Shown here: piece after piece, positions 27,401 to 42,400 of the stretch
Numbering within the stretch: the stretch's first letter is position 1
Layout: the number at the start of each line of letters is the position of its first letter
Source of the DNA: Atrichornis clamosus
Lineage: Eukaryota; Chordata; Aves; Passeriformes; Menuridae
NCBI GenBank assembly: GCA_013400975.1
Contig: WBMZ01003059.1
Coordinates: forward strand, 1 to 64,000
DNA length: 64,000 nt
Direction of reading: 5' to 3'
Notes under the pieces: model-generated
The model's database searches: none
Told to the model about the DNA's origin: nothing
Seen by the model: the letters and a program-made list of their open reading frames with translations, nothing else
Program-made: the position numbers and the translations under genes

Positions 27401-30400
27401 GTGATTGGTGCATTACATGTTTCCTTGTTATGCAACACAGTCTACTTTCTTATTTTACTGGAAATTTGTTTACCTTTTATATAACATATTACACTATATA
27501 ATCACATTTTATTCTCACACAATTATTTCCACTATTAAGGAAATGAAGATAATTTCCAAATATATGTCTGTCAAGAAATGTCATATTTAACCATGTTATC
27601 CTTTCTCTCCAGTGAGCATTCAAAAGGCTGAGTTTATATTTCTGGTTGACACAGCTGTATTTCTCCATTGGATATTGTTCCTGGTCAATACTTTTCATCA
27701 AAAAATTAAAACATCGAAGGTAAAAATGGTGCAGTGATAATATTTTGCAAAATAATTTTGGTATTGCCAATCTTTTTTTTTAGACAGAACAAGAGGAGAA
27801 AAAGTATAATAGCTTTTATTAAAAAAATTTAAGCCCAAGTGTTTTCAAAATGACAGATCCTGATTTTGGCTTTGAAAATTATTTTTCACTCAGAGTATTT
27901 AATCTTGAAGGTGAAGTAATGTTAACAAAAAAGTCATCCAAATGGATAATTCTTGTAAGACTTCAACTGAGTCAAACGACTGCAGAATTACTTACTGCGT
28001 ATGAATTCAGTCATATTCTTAACAACCAGTTTTGTTTGTAAAATGTTGCATGAACAGTCCATATTTTGCCTCCTATGACTGCATTTCCTTAGAATAACTA
28101 AATCAGATGGGACAATAGTGAAGGTCAAGTCAAGAACTTCTGTAAGGGTTTGAATTCATTGTTCTGGCAGAAGTCCCACATGCTTAGACTTTTGCAATGC
28201 TGTGGATGTGAAAGTTATGTACTACCTTGAGCTCATATTTGCATTATGTCAGGGATCCTATAAGCTTAGTGAGTGCAGCCCATATCAGACCTGAATCCAG
28301 AGAAACACCTTTAGCCAGATGAATTTTGCTGTTATCAAACATGTACAGAGGCATAATGCACAGCCAACTGAAAAGAATAGCAGTTCTTTAAACAAAAATC
28401 CTCCCTGATACATGATTTAACCCACAAAAACTGGCAGCAATCAACTGCACTATAAATATATGGCTAAAATTTGAAAGATAAAGCAACAAAGCTTTAGAGA
28501 ACAGTGTGTCTCTACAGCTGGAACTAGAGTTCTGTCAGACACACTGCATAACATGAAAGAGGTTAAATACTTGAAAAAGGTCCTTGGCAAGTATAGTGTT
28601 TCAACTGAATACCTCAAATAAGCTAGGAATTTTGTTATTGATTTCCACACATCAAATATTTACTGAAAAGGAAGATGAGCTACTCAGAAATAGAATAATA
28701 TAGACTAAAACTAAAGGTAGCTGGAAAATCAGATTCAAACTGCACTCTTTGTAAGTGACAATAAGACCTGCTGAAATCTGAATGATTCTTCATGCACTAT
28801 TTACAAATATATTAGCAAAGGAACATATTTTAATCTGTTTTACTATTTCTCTAAGATTTCAAGATAACAATAATCCAAGAAAAACAAACTGGAGAAGTAT
28901 CCTTAGTAGTACATGGCATTTCTGCATTTAGAGGAGGCTACAGAGAAGTGATATTTTTCCATAAATCTTCAGCACTTTGAATTACAAGTAGGATATCGTG
29001 CAGTTTTGCTCTTACCCAAGAACACATCTTCACTTCACTACAGTTTGTCTGAGTAAACACTAGATATTGATGTAGAATTAGGCCACAATCATTTAGAGAA
29101 GGTTACTAGTTAAAAGATAATTCTAACCTTTAACTTATTTTAACTTGCTATTACCTGGGGGTTTATAATTGCAAGAGATTAATAATTAATTTTCAATATC
29201 TCTCTCACGTTTTCACTTATACAAGCTTGTTCCAAACTTGGTCCAACATTTTCTTCATGTTGACTATCATTGTATCTCTTCCCCTCACCACCCTCCTCTG
29301 ACCAAGTACCTGGAAAAGTCATATTTTCTTGAAATACAGAGCTATTCTTTCTGATTAAAAATATCACACTATGTTCTTTTACACATCTGGCAGGACCTGC
29401 GTAGAGTTTATTTCACCTAACTTCATCTGTCTAAAGATATTTAACCTCATCTTCTTGTCTGAAACCTTCTCTGGGCACCTTCTCCTCTCTTAATGCAGCT
29501 AACCTAAAGTGGTGTTTTCTTTAGAGGAAGCCTGTAGTAGCTGCACTGATCGGACTAAAAACACATTATTGTTAGGCCAGAGCAGTTTGCTGGCCCAGCT
29601 CTCAGCATTGCTGCACCAACAATTGCCACAGCTTAGTAATGCCATGGAGCCAAGACAAGCTGTATGGAGCAAAACACCGGATGCTGCTAAAAACTTTCTG
29701 TTTCATCAAACAGCCTAGGAGCAAGTGGAGAGAGTTTCCCATAGAAGCTCCTTCACAACCTCCATCATCTGCAGAAGCAGTTGAGAAAACCAGTTCATCC
29801 CTGATGCCTAATCAACTCTGCTTTACCAAACAAAGGTTAGATGATGTTAATACCAACCTTCATGGAAAGTCAGTGTCACTGTTCTCCCCAAAACAGATTT
29901 TTTCCTGTCTGTGTTACTCTTTCATACAGCAACCTCATGGGGACAATTTAAAAAAAAAAATTTATTTTCTCTTTCAGTAGGAGCATATGATTGAAAAAGA
30001 CAGAAATCCATAGGAGACCTGCAATCAGGTTTCCTAACCAAAGCTAGTTGTTACTTATAGTTCAAACATAAGAGATTCCAAACTGACATGATCCTCTAGA
30101 AAATATTGAGATAAGAGAAAACATATAGTCTGTTAATAACAAATCTTCTGTATACCACTTACATTCTTAAGATTGAATTAACAAAAATCCATCTTAACAT
30201 TTTACTTATTCATTCACTACGATGTGAATACCTCTTCTCAAAGTTACAGTAATAAGGAAGGGTATTGATTCATTAGCAAGGATTTTAACTGTAGAGATAT
30301 GTATGAGGACAGCAAAACCTGGCACAGGTTAGCCAAGCAATGCTTAGAAAAATAAATTTTTAGAAAAGAATATACTCACTTCAAGAAGTAACCTCTACAG

Positions 30401-33400
30401 GAATATCCACAATTCTCAGATGTCTGAAAAGATTCATATATTTATATATATAAGAAGTATCTATCTATTAATGGGTAACAACAACAACAACAAAAAATCT
30501 ATCCCAATGCTTACGGTTTCACAGTTCAAACATCTAGTTTCGTTAGTCAGTGTTCCCTGAAAAATCTCATGCACCCAGGTGAGTTCTTGTTTATTGTTCT
30601 CTTCAGCTTCATTCATGTTGCCATTTTTCAGTTTCCCATTTTGCTTTTCCTGTTTCTTCTCCTCCTGCAAAATGTCTGCGATGGTGTTGAGCAGATAATT
30701 TAAAAACTCATGTGCGTCCTGCTGCATGTAGTTGTCAAAGAGATCTGTGAAGAAGAGATTTCAAGATTTGTACAGTCAAATATATCCCTTCCTCCAAGAA
30801 AATTACATTCTGTTTTTTCCAAATACTTGTACTGGCCCTTACTCAGCAAAGTATTTAGAATCACGCCAAAGAAGAGCAGTTTTGCAGCCAGTCATCCTGG
30901 CTTCAGTGAAGCAACTTTGGGGGAAAGCTTCATCTCACCTGATTTTAGCTGTCTAGAAAGTGACACTCATTGGAGTTGGTTGTGTAGGCTCCCATTACAG
31001 TCAATGAAGAAAGCAAGAGCATGACTCATCCTAAATTAATTCCTTACACTAGACACTTACCGCCTAACTTTAGGGAGCACTGACTCCCATCCACGTATTC
31101 CAGTCCCTCAGACTTAGGAACATCACAGAGTTTTGACAGTAAGTCACGTGGCTGGGGAAGCCAAAGACACTGGATGCTGGCCCATACCAGTGCGCTGTGT
31201 CTGCTGGGATGGAGACACCTTTCCTCGCAGTAGCCCACAGGGTGCTGTCTTTGTACCTGTGGCTGAAACAGTGTTGATGATGCACCAGTGTTTCAGCTGA
31301 CGCTGAGCAGCACTCACACAGCATCAAGGCTGTCTCTTCAACCCCCTCCTGCCCAAAGGCTGGTAGGCTGGGTGTGAAAGAGGTTGGGAAGGGGACATAG
31401 CTGAGGCAGCTGACCCAAACCAGTAAAAGCAATGTTCTATGTCATGTGACTTCACATTCAGCACTAAAATCTAAGAGAAAGAGGGGTGGCTTTTCATAAT
31501 TAAGATATATCTCTTCCAAAGAAACTCTTACACATGCTAAGACCCTGCTTTCCAGGGAGTGGCTGGAAATCATCTGCTGATGGGAGGTAGAGAATAAATC
31601 TCCTTTGGTTTTTATCTTCTCCCTGTGTCCTGCTGAGGTAGGGAGTGAGAGACAGGCTTGGTGGGCACCTGGCAGCCAGTCAAGGTTAACTCACACCAAG
31701 CAGTAGTAATAACATCACCTAATAAAGCTCATTTTTCACACACAAGTCCGATGAGCAGAGACTTGTCCTGCTCGATAAGAAATGCTTGCAGGAAGAGGGA
31801 GAATATCTTAGTGGTGGCTTAGCACAGACTTCTCCAGTGAAGGCTTAACTTGCCCACCATGTTGAAGAAAAAAGAATCTATGTTCCCAGAAATGTGTATT
31901 TTTATCCCCCTGCTCCTTGAAAAGTTCATGTGGATTTCCTCAGAAAATATTGTACAGAACCTTTGGCTTTGTAGTGTCTAGCCTGGACACATAAGCAGGG
32001 TAATACACACTGAGTCTGGCCCTAATTTGAAAAAGCTGAAGACATAAGATCCAGTCTTTAAAAGTGATCCCCAACAGTGTGGGGGCATTTACCACTAGAT
32101 GACTCAGAGTTAACTTTTTCACAATTTCAAACGTCTGCTCTGAAATGAACAGTCTGCCCATTTATATACTGTCACCAGGAAGCAATTTCTTCCAGGTGTT
32201 TGACTCATACTTTGTCTCTTCATTCAAAGCTCCTCTGTTTCTAAGCCTGCCACCCACATTGATACAAATCCAGGCCAAAATGGAGCTGTGGTAGGCTTCT
32301 TTATCTCAAGATCTTCCTCACATCCCTTACACAGAACTACTACAAGATTAGGTATATGCTGTTGCCAACCTAATGATCAAAACAGGTCTGATGCTTCACA
32401 TAGTAAGGCTGTTCCCACCTCCAAGGACCAGAGCAGCAAACATGTAGTCTTCACTCCACATACTCAATTACTTATCCTTCAGGATGTTCTGGAGTTAGTG
32501 GTGCCTATAGCACTCCTAGGTCACACAGTTTCTATAATGCCAGCTGCCCTCAATGTTTCTCACTGCCATACTCCACAATAAAAGAATTTAAAAATTACAG
32601 CAGTGTCACCCTATTCCCAGCCCTAGCTCGCTCTACAGTGAGGTCTGTCCCACTGTGCTGTGAAAACATCATTAATTCATAAACCTCTGGGAGCATATGA
32701 AACCTGGTATTGTTACTTCTGGCATAATATAATGTATGCAGATAATAAAATATTAATATCTACACCCCACAAAGCCCTTAAAGCTACTTACAGATCTATC
32801 CTGTACTTCTGATTAATATGATCACGTTGTATAATATTTATTTATACTTTTTGGATCAATGCATGAACACCTTAGAGGATTCAGTTTTACACTTACCATT
32901 CTCTTTTCGTAACCTTGATATGAACTTCTTTGGTGGAATAACTCCAACTTTTTTCTTCTGAGTAGCAATACTGTGGAAAAGATCTGCCAGGCAAGTCAAG
33001 AGATTTTCCTTCTTTTTCTGTTGGGCCTTGTATGATAACACATTTTCCCGAAACGGCCGGCAAAAATACAGTGCCTGCAGCACGGAGTTACAGTAGCAGG
33101 TGTTTCCAAACTGCCATGCAAAATTAAAAACAAGCTTAATCCCTGTGCACCACAGTAAAACTAGTTGTTCATTCAAATTCTAACTTCTGTGTCCCTGACA
33201 CAAACCAGCCATTTCCACATCCACCCCTGACACTTCACAGAAAAAAACCTATGGTATTCCAAATGAACTAGGATACAAAGTAAAGGTTTCCACTTGTAAG
33301 AGATATATTTATTGTAGTGGATCTCATTAAGTTTGCTTCTATATAATAATATACCCTTTCTGGCTCTATCTTACTGCTCAATAGCAGAATGACTAATGTT

Positions 33401-36400
33401 TTCAATGGAAAAAAATTATTATAATTGTATCATTTATATGGGAATAAACAAGTGATTAAACACTCTTCTCACTCATTCTCTCCTTAGTCAAATGAAAAAG
33501 CTCCTCCTAAGAGTCCCCAATGTAGAATGCTGTACGTACATACCTAAGCTTGTACATACTTTCATCACTTCCTCTCTCCCATTTCACAGATAAAATAGAC
33601 TTTTAATTTTATTGAAGTGTAAATTCTAACCCCTGGAAATATTCATTTGCGGAATGAATGGGGGTGTATGAAGCCATCTTCAAACATCTGATACAGTTTT
33701 GCAACCCACTTTGCCAAAAATTGTAACCTGAGCAGCACTTACAAAAAAAAAGACAATCCTACCTTAGAATAAGATTGACAAGAGTAGGGGAGAGCGAAAA
33801 ACAAAACAAAACAAAACAAGCAAAATCAAGAAACAAAGCAAAGTTCAAGTAATATCAAAGCCATAGTTCTGCATATGGGTTTCCTACTGAAAATGGTACT
33901 TACATTGACCAATCCGAAGTAGTGTTCATTGATTGGAAACTGCTCTGGGCCAATGTCTTTTTCCAGAGCAGAGGCATTGGTGCCCTATTAAAAAAAAAAA
34001 AAAAGAAAAAAAAAAAAAGAAAAATCAAAACCCAAACCAAACAAAAAAAGATAAAAGGAAGAAATAATTTAAAATATTAATATTCTAAAATAAAATTCTG
34101 GACAGTATCAAGACAGAAAATCATTCTTTCCTTTCAGCTATGATTAGCCAAGCTAACGCTGTCTTACTAACAGGCAAGCACAATAGTCTCATGAGCCAAT
34201 AAAAATGTTTTCAAATCTAGGTAGTGGGGTTGGTCTGGTGTAGACCGTCTAGTAATGGCTGATTAGAAGTGAACAAGTCACAACTGTGGTTCTTCCCACA
34301 CCCACCTCCCCCTTATTTTTACCGTGTACATGGACATCTGGATCCCATTACTCTCTTGCTTCATAAAGATACTAGTTGATCTTAAGTCTATACCCGGGCT
34401 TCAGACTGGCACCCAATTCTAGTAACAACATCACAAATGCTAAAAGCAAGTGTAATATACCTGTCATTTTGTCTGGTTTAACATCAAAGGGCACATAAAC
34501 CCAAGCACTGTTTCATCTCTTAGTCACTGCCCCGGCATGGCAAGTTGTGTTCAGCTGTATCCTCACTTCAACAGCAAAGTTGTTTAGGTAACTGCTGGTC
34601 TGTGAAGAACAACCACTAATTTTGTATGTTACCTGTCATTTTGCTGTATTACAATGCCCATTCTTAAACACGCTTAAACTACCAAGCAAGCAAGCTAGAT
34701 TGCTGCCAAAGCAAATATCATCACTCCTATACACATTAGAAACCTGGCTCCATCCTCTGACACTCTCACTTCAGATACTTATAGATTATGAGTTCCCTTC
34801 TCAGCCGATTCTTGGGGATGAACAAGCCGTGCTCCTTCAGCCTTTGCTTGTAAGAGAGATGCTCCAGTCTCTTAATAATCTTTGTTGCCCTCCACTGGAC
34901 CTGCTCCACGAGCTCCATGTCCCTCTTGTCCTGAGGAGCCCAGAACTGGACACAGCACTCCAGATGTGGCCTCACCAGGGCTGAGTAGAGGCGCAGGATC
35001 ACCGCCCTCAACCNGCCCTCAACCTGCTGGCAACGCTCTTCCTAATGCACCTCGGGACACTCCAGGATACCATTGGCCTTCTTGGCCACAAGGACACGGT
35101 GCTGGTTCATGGACACCAGGACACCTGGAACTTTCTCCACAGAGCTGCTTTCCAACAGATCAATCCACAGCCTGTGCTGGTGCCTGGGGTTACTCCTCCC
35201 CAGGTGCAGGACCCTGCATGAGACTGCATGGAATTTCCTCTCTGCCCACCTCTCCAGCCTGTCGAGGTCCCTCTGAAGGGCTGCGCTGCCCTCTGGGGTA
35301 TCGTCTGCTCCTCCCAGCTTTGTGTCACCAGCAAACTTGATGAGGAGGCATCTGACCCTTCATCCAAGTCATTGATGGATAACTTAAACAATTCTGGGCC
35401 CAGTATTGAACCTTGGGGGACACCACTAGTGACAGACCTCCATCTGGACCCCGTGTCACTCTCTGGGATTTGCTATTCAGCCAGTTCTCAATCCACCTCA
35501 CTGTCCACTCATCCAGCCCACACTTCCTGAGTTTGCCTATGAGGATGTTGTGAAACTCAGCACAGGTGCTCTTTGAGAATTTGCAAGCCTTGAAAGCAAA
35601 ACATCTCCTTTAAGTTGGCAGGTTCCAAAAAAGCTCCAAAAATTTCGTATTTCATATCCCCTTCTCTGTTCTTTTTCCATTCTCTCCCTTTCTCTCACAC
35701 ACACAAAGTTCATTGCTCAGACCAAGTGTATTTTATTTCCCAGATAAACTGTATGAGACTGAAGTACTTTACAAGCACAAGGCTTCGTGAAAAGCTTCAT
35801 AAGGGATATGTTATTTGTTCTCACCAGACGCTGCCTCAGTGAGAAACTCGGAAAAAGACGGATTGATACAAAGGAATTATTGGCTACCGTTCAACAGAGG
35901 TAACAGTGTGATAATTATGTAAGTCTCATATGAAGATTAGTTTTGTTGCTTGAAAAGTCGGTCTTGCCAAAGATGCACATATTCAACAAAGCATCTAACA
36001 TTCTGAAAGGGAAGAAGCTGATACACTTTTGCCTATTTGATATTGGTGAAGCAATCACTGTTACCCTCAAAACCTTGTCTGATACAAGACAAACATGACT
36101 GCAGCTTCTGAAGAAAACCATCCTCATATTAATACTGATTGTACAGAATTCAGATAAAAGCAAAAGTTTTCTTTGATTACACTTTTACATTACAATCAAG
36201 TTCCCTAATATAAGAATGAAATGGGTGTTTTTCCAGTTTTATAGGAAGTATTCTCCATATTGAAATAAATTCTCTCTCTACAGTTCATGGAAAATACTAT
36301 CTCTAAAACCTCCTACTCTTTCATAAACTACAGGTTAGTGTGTGCTGTTAGATGAATACAATGCAAGTGCTCTGCTAACTAGTTGCTCCTATATTACTCA

Positions 36401-39400
36401 TTTTCCTTTCCTCCAAGACCAGGGTTTCTTACTTCAGAGGATGCCAGATGGTTTGATAAATCCTTTCCAGCATTTAAATTTTGTTATAAATATTGTGAGA
36501 GAGAGCAAAAATCAGGATTTACCAAAAAAATTATCACTGAAAACCAAAAATATTCATGATGTGCACTAACTGATCTTCATATAAAAATTCTACATTGCAT
36601 GGAAATTTCCAAAGTACTCACCCTTGAAACAACATATGCTTAGTAGCAGCTCATCACGGAGCTTTACCTATCCGAAAACAGGCCTTGGCTGTCGGAAATA
36701 TAAAATGAAGCACTATGTGCCAGTGACCCAACAAAACAGAGAGGCTAAATTCTATCTTTCGGTAACAGACATAACTCGCTTGGACTTCATTAGGAGTCAT
36801 GCCTTCATATATCACAGGCAATTTCAGTCTCAAAAAAGATACTGTTAAATCCATAGAAAAAGAAGTCTAAGAAAACAGGTAAGAGGCACAGAGACCTAAT
36901 GCTAAAATGAATGATATATTTCTTATATGGAGGAAAAAATGAAGACAGACTACCTAGTAAAACTAAAATCATGTCACATTGCCTGTATATTACTTGTTTT
37001 GCATATGAAGTCTCCTCAATAAACAGTTGACATGAGGACAGAAGAAGGAAAATTTTCCAACCAAAGTATACGAGAAACTGTATGCCCATGCCAGGTTTAA
37101 ACTGGAAATTATTAGAGATGTGTTAAAGGTGATTCAGAATTCAGTTTAAACCAACCATATCACATATAGAAGACATGTTTGTCTACTGAGGATAATCTGC
37201 TGCAAAAGTCAACCATGACTATTTAACACAATTTTAAGCATGTTTATGTTTGCTCCCACTCTCAGCAAGTCATTTTGGTTACTTCTACAGTGAAAACCTG
37301 CTCAGACATTTTAACGCAACCACTATCTATGGTTTTATAAATGGTCTTGTGCTTCAGCTAGGAGAAATATCCTACCACAGCTGAATCTAATGTAGTTCCA
37401 TTAAAAAAAGCAGGAGTGGCAGTGTAGCTACACAGCCTGAAACAAGGAGAGACTGCATAAGTCAATGAAGCAGGATTTGAGAGTATTAAATAAAATTGTG
37501 TCAGAGTATAGAGACAGTAAAGGAGACTGGCTCCTTCTTAAAAGAATACTACCCTAATGAAGGAAATGCAGTGAAGTGACTGTGGTAGCCAGACGTTATG
37601 AGAATGAGAACTAGGTCAATGTGGAAACTCCTACTATATATTCTGTGGTGTGGGTGAACCTTGATTTCTCAGAAGTTTTTACCACTTAATTCAACAATCA
37701 GTATTCAGCCCTTGTAAAATGGCAAAGACATACAGCTGGAGACATAGCCAAGTACAGGTCAATTCAGGCAAAGCTAAGATTTCTACCACAGCATTGCTCC
37801 AAAAGTGTTCTACCTACATGAGCAATACTTTTTCCTCTTGTTATTTTGCCCTAAACTTTCCAAAGATAAGATTGTCAGTTTTCTTTTCACCTGAAATTTC
37901 TGATAATGTTGCTAAGAGTTTAAGTTGTGCTTTACATCATATGAAGCAAAGTAAGTAAAAAAACCTCTCCTGTTTGTTTACTCTTTAACATGTAAAAAAG
38001 AATTTAAAAGTTCAAGGGGGAAAAAAAGACATCAGATTAGTTCCTTAAATTACATGTAGCAAAATAACCTAAATACAATTATTCTATGGAGAATGAGAAA
38101 TGGAATAGAGCTAATATGAAAGGTAGTGTCAACATAAGACAGCAAATCAGACAAGACTTTATACTGTGACAAAAACATAAAAAACGGCACTAACTTTCTA
38201 GAAATACATTTGTTTAATATGAAGTAAATGAACGCAGTAAAAAAATTAGGACGTTTCATAAGCCACTTATTAAGTAGGTATCACAAAATAAACAGAAACA
38301 CAGTATGAATAAGCATCGAAGATTAAATAAGAAATAAGAAGTATCTTGTTCAAAAGAAGATTTAAAAAATATAAAGGAAAAAACACATACAAACTGAATA
38401 ATAAAACCAGAAATTTAATAAATATATAAAGAGCAAGAGACCAATGAAGGAAGATGGCTGGTCCATGACAAAGGGTTTCAGATCATATACATCTATAAAC
38501 TAGATTTCTTTCTTCTTAGTATTCAAGGAAAGTGAGAGCAACATAATAGAAACAGAGTTGTTTCCTGAAGGGAGAAACTGAAGACTTAAGACAAACTAAC
38601 GGTGATGTTTGGGCTGGTAGAGGAGAAATTAGAGTAAAAATAGAAATGGCTTCAGGGCTAGGCAGTCTGAGTTTCAGGATTTTGGAAGGCACAGAACATG
38701 GGAGCGAAAGGAAAAAGAAGATAAAGAAAGATGTGAAAGCCTCCTGACCAACAAATGACAGTGATGGATAATTCAAAAGAGAGGAGGCAACTGAAAATAA
38801 AATCCAAAATTAGCTCCCAGAAGCAACACAAAGAAACAAAAGTAAGAGAAGAGCAAGCAATATCACAGCATGCAGCATGCTTTCAATAGATGCATCACCT
38901 GTCCCCAGTGCTGTACTTTGGCTATTCTCAGGGACAACCTCAACTTTCAGAGAGGTAGGGTGAGTAATCAAAACAGCTGAACCAGCCTTCTTACAAACTC
39001 ATATATTAAATGCCAAACCTGAAACATTTATGTAATTTTTAAAGTGTAAGTCCCACAAGATTATTGAATTTAACCAGATTAGCCCTTAGTTCTGCAAATA
39101 AATGTTTTTTGTTTCTCTAGTAAAGCTATTTTGGGTCTTTGTTGTCACAAGAAAAAAGAGGAAAGAGAGGATGTTACGAAAATACTTAGGGGTCATAGTA
39201 AACAGCAAAAGAACCTTGACTGACTGAAAAACCACTAGGTATTCATATTTTGTAGGAAAGATGATTTACAAAAATGTATTGAAATAAATTATTTTTGTGC
39301 ATTTTTTTCCAAAGAGTCTTCTGATCTTTAAGGCAAATTAGAAGAGCTTGAAGGAAGAGGTCTAACTTTTTTTTTTTTTTTGCTAGGCTCACGGAACTAT

Positions 39401-42400
39401 CTCTATTTACAGATCTAAGTATCGTATATACCACAAATAACTTCAGCTTTTTACTGTGTGGTTACCAAGAAACAGAAAAAAATTGAGAGGCCTGAAATCC
39501 TAAACCACTTAATATCTTGGACAAAGTTTTTAAGGTACTCAGTCTTACATAGCTGATAAACTTGGTTTTCTCAAAGCACAAGGCAACCAAGTATTGCAAG
39601 TGAGGTTCCAGTGGAGTGTTGCAAGTTCAATGTCTAAATCCATAAGTAATTAAAAAAAAAAATTTGACCTTTAAACTTTCCAAGCTTAGACAGCTTTTAC
39701 CAGACTGCAACTCAATATTCTCTCAAGAGTCTGTCTGTATCCCTAGCTTAACTCTTCTTGGATTAGTGGCACTCAGATTTTTGCAGGAAGAAGTAGCAAA
39801 ACCATTGGGTTTGGCCAGTTTCCTTCTTCAGAACACATAGCATCAAGACGGCCTCATGAGTCAAAAAGAGACTGAGATTTTTTTATAGACATTATTTCTT
39901 CAATAACATTTTTGTCTAGGCCACCTAGACTGCATAGGTGGGGCCTCAGAGCATTCTAAAAGCTAGGCACCTTCTAAACTTCATCACAGCTGCACCAGCT
40001 GGAATATTCTTTGATAACCTGAAGACAGACGTAGGAATATCTTCATTAAATCTCTGTATAAAATGAGTAATGAGGGATGCAATTATGCGTCAGGACAGGT
40101 TTAGACTTAAAAACTATTTTTGACAGTATTTTTCTATTAGAGAAATGCTCTAAAGAACTGAGACAAGTGCAAGATTCTGCCCATGAAGAGAAGACTCATC
40201 AGTACATATAGATAATAGGAAACAGCTGACTAAGGTGTGTAGTGTAAGATGAATAAGCCACAGGTATGCAGTCTTATTTAAAAAAATCCCCAAAAACACA
40301 ACAACAAATGTTGGTGACATAATTAAATTCTTACAGGTGGGAGTCTACAAAGTTCTTAAAGTAACTTTTCTGTTTAACTTGTCAGTGGTAAGGCTTCAGA
40401 CAGGATCTTACATCCAGCTTTGGGTGCCTTGTTTCAAGGAAGATAAAAATAACTGGAAAGAATTCAAAAGAAGCCAATCAAAATGGAAGACCCAACTCTA
40501 GAGAAAAGTGACCTATAAAAAAGGGTTGAACAGGATTGTGTTGCATAAGACAGAAAGCGCTGCATAAGGCAGAAAAGGGCATGACAGTGTTGTCAAGTCT
40601 ACAGTTTGTTACAGAAGGGGACTAGTCTGTTCTTTATCCCAGCCATGGACAGGATGAGAAGTACCAGGTTCAAATTACTGCAATTTAGATTCCAGTAAGA
40701 CATTAGGAAATGTGATGTCGTTCCCATCACTGGAAATCTCAAAGTTTGGCTGACATACATCAGAAATAACACAGGTTTACCATATTCCAGGGAATATTCC
40801 AGTCGGAAACTTTATTGTCCTAGGACAATTTAGATACAGCTGTTACGAGGACATTATTTGTGATATAAAAAGATCCAATTAAATATCTGCAACACACACT
40901 ATCCAGTCATGGCTGGCTTGAAATCCTCAGCACAGCAGCCTTTTCTGCAAAGGCTGAGCATACCCAAGAGCATGCTTACAGTGGAGTCCTGACGGTGGAG
41001 ATGCAAGCTCCCTTCTTCCCCAGAAGCACTGATGTACTGTGGTGTTGAGTATATAATGTACATAAATGTAAATAAGTGTATCTACCAAACAGCCAACCAA
41101 GGACTGTTTCTGAGGCTAAAGGAAGACAAGCAGAAGAGAACTGGCTGACTGCTTCTCTGATTGGCCATGACTTACACTCCACAGACTGTGGCTCTTCAAA
41201 TCCATCAGAACCTCACCTCCTGTGTGGCACTTGCTCACCACACACAGTTAATCAGGCTCCAGAGTCTGCTTTTAATGTCATCTCTTCCACAATTCAGACT
41301 CACTCAGCCTTGCTGAACTGTAATTAAGAGGTTCCTTAATAGAGGTATTTAGCATAACCACTGGTTTGCTCTTAATTCAGCAACATGAAGTGAAAGCCTA
41401 CATGCATCTAAAAGAAACACTGTAAACCACACATTGTGTTCATGAATTGTCCTTTTGTGCTTACCTTCTAAACAGCTAGTAAGTACATAATAACCACTTT
41501 ACCCATCAAAGGGTATTCATGCAAGACAAGCCTCAGCCATTACTCCAGGTTATATATTGGAAATGATATATTAGGATGTTTCTTATTTTGCATATACTCC
41601 CCTATCCAATAAAAAAAAATCTTTTGTGGACTTCTGTTTACCTTTCAATGGAATGCACACTTTCTGTTTGTCAGTCCAGTACCCCTTTGTCAGCCATACT
41701 CTCAAGTTTCTCGTTACTTCAGAAAGTTATTACAATAAAAAGACTTCACATTCTCTGTACTTTTCATATTTTTGTTCCTGCGTTTTATATGTCATACTGA
41801 CATTGTGCACTCTTGAAACTATTCTTCTAAAATTGCGTCACTTGAACTGTCAAACTACTCTTTTCAGATGTAAAAATTTATTTTCCTTTATCAATCTAAA
41901 TACACCTTCAGGTAAATGTTTTGTTGTCTGGTATGTATAATTTTGTCTTTATTTATGAGAAGATGTAAAAGATATGAAGAAATATATGCTGCAGGTTGTC
42001 CAAATGAATAAATCCAGTTCAAAGTCATAGTCATCAATTCTGTAACCAAATAAAATCTTATTGCATGAAGCAGAATTTTACTATTTTCATAGCATTAAAA
42101 TTGTAAATTTTTTTGTATCAAGTATTTTCCAAATCTGTTTGTAGTTTGAGTCTTCATTCTGCCAATACTCTATATTCAAACAAATCCTCAATGAGTCTCT
42201 CAAATCATGCTATTAAAAAGAAATAAACAAAAAATCCAACACTTATTCTTGTTTCCTGAATGCAGGGACTTCAAGGCTTGTACGTTTTTTCTCTACAACA
42301 GTTTCTAAGATGGTTAGAAACTGTTTGTTGGTTTGTTTGTTTTTAAATGAAAGCTGAAATTCATAGGTATTCACATAATTCCTAGTAAGTGGTGTGAATG

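Larger units (their letters stand above)
23708..30514. other. USP46 introns 4 and 5, no other gene recognised
   Basis: Apart from exon 5 (27032-27108) and the ATT-type repeat at 26103, both introns are AT-rich with no recognised gene. Open frames near 29509-29980 on the plus strand show no family resemblance. Confidence 0.6.

Noticed and set aside
29509..29980. Two overlapping plus-strand open frames in USP46 intron 4
   Set aside because: They overlap in different frames, have no known domain, and are antisense to an intron with no promoter signal.
34882..35340. 152-codon plus-strand open frame with an unknown residue
   Set aside because: It is the antisense of the CR1 reverse transcriptase and passes through the N.
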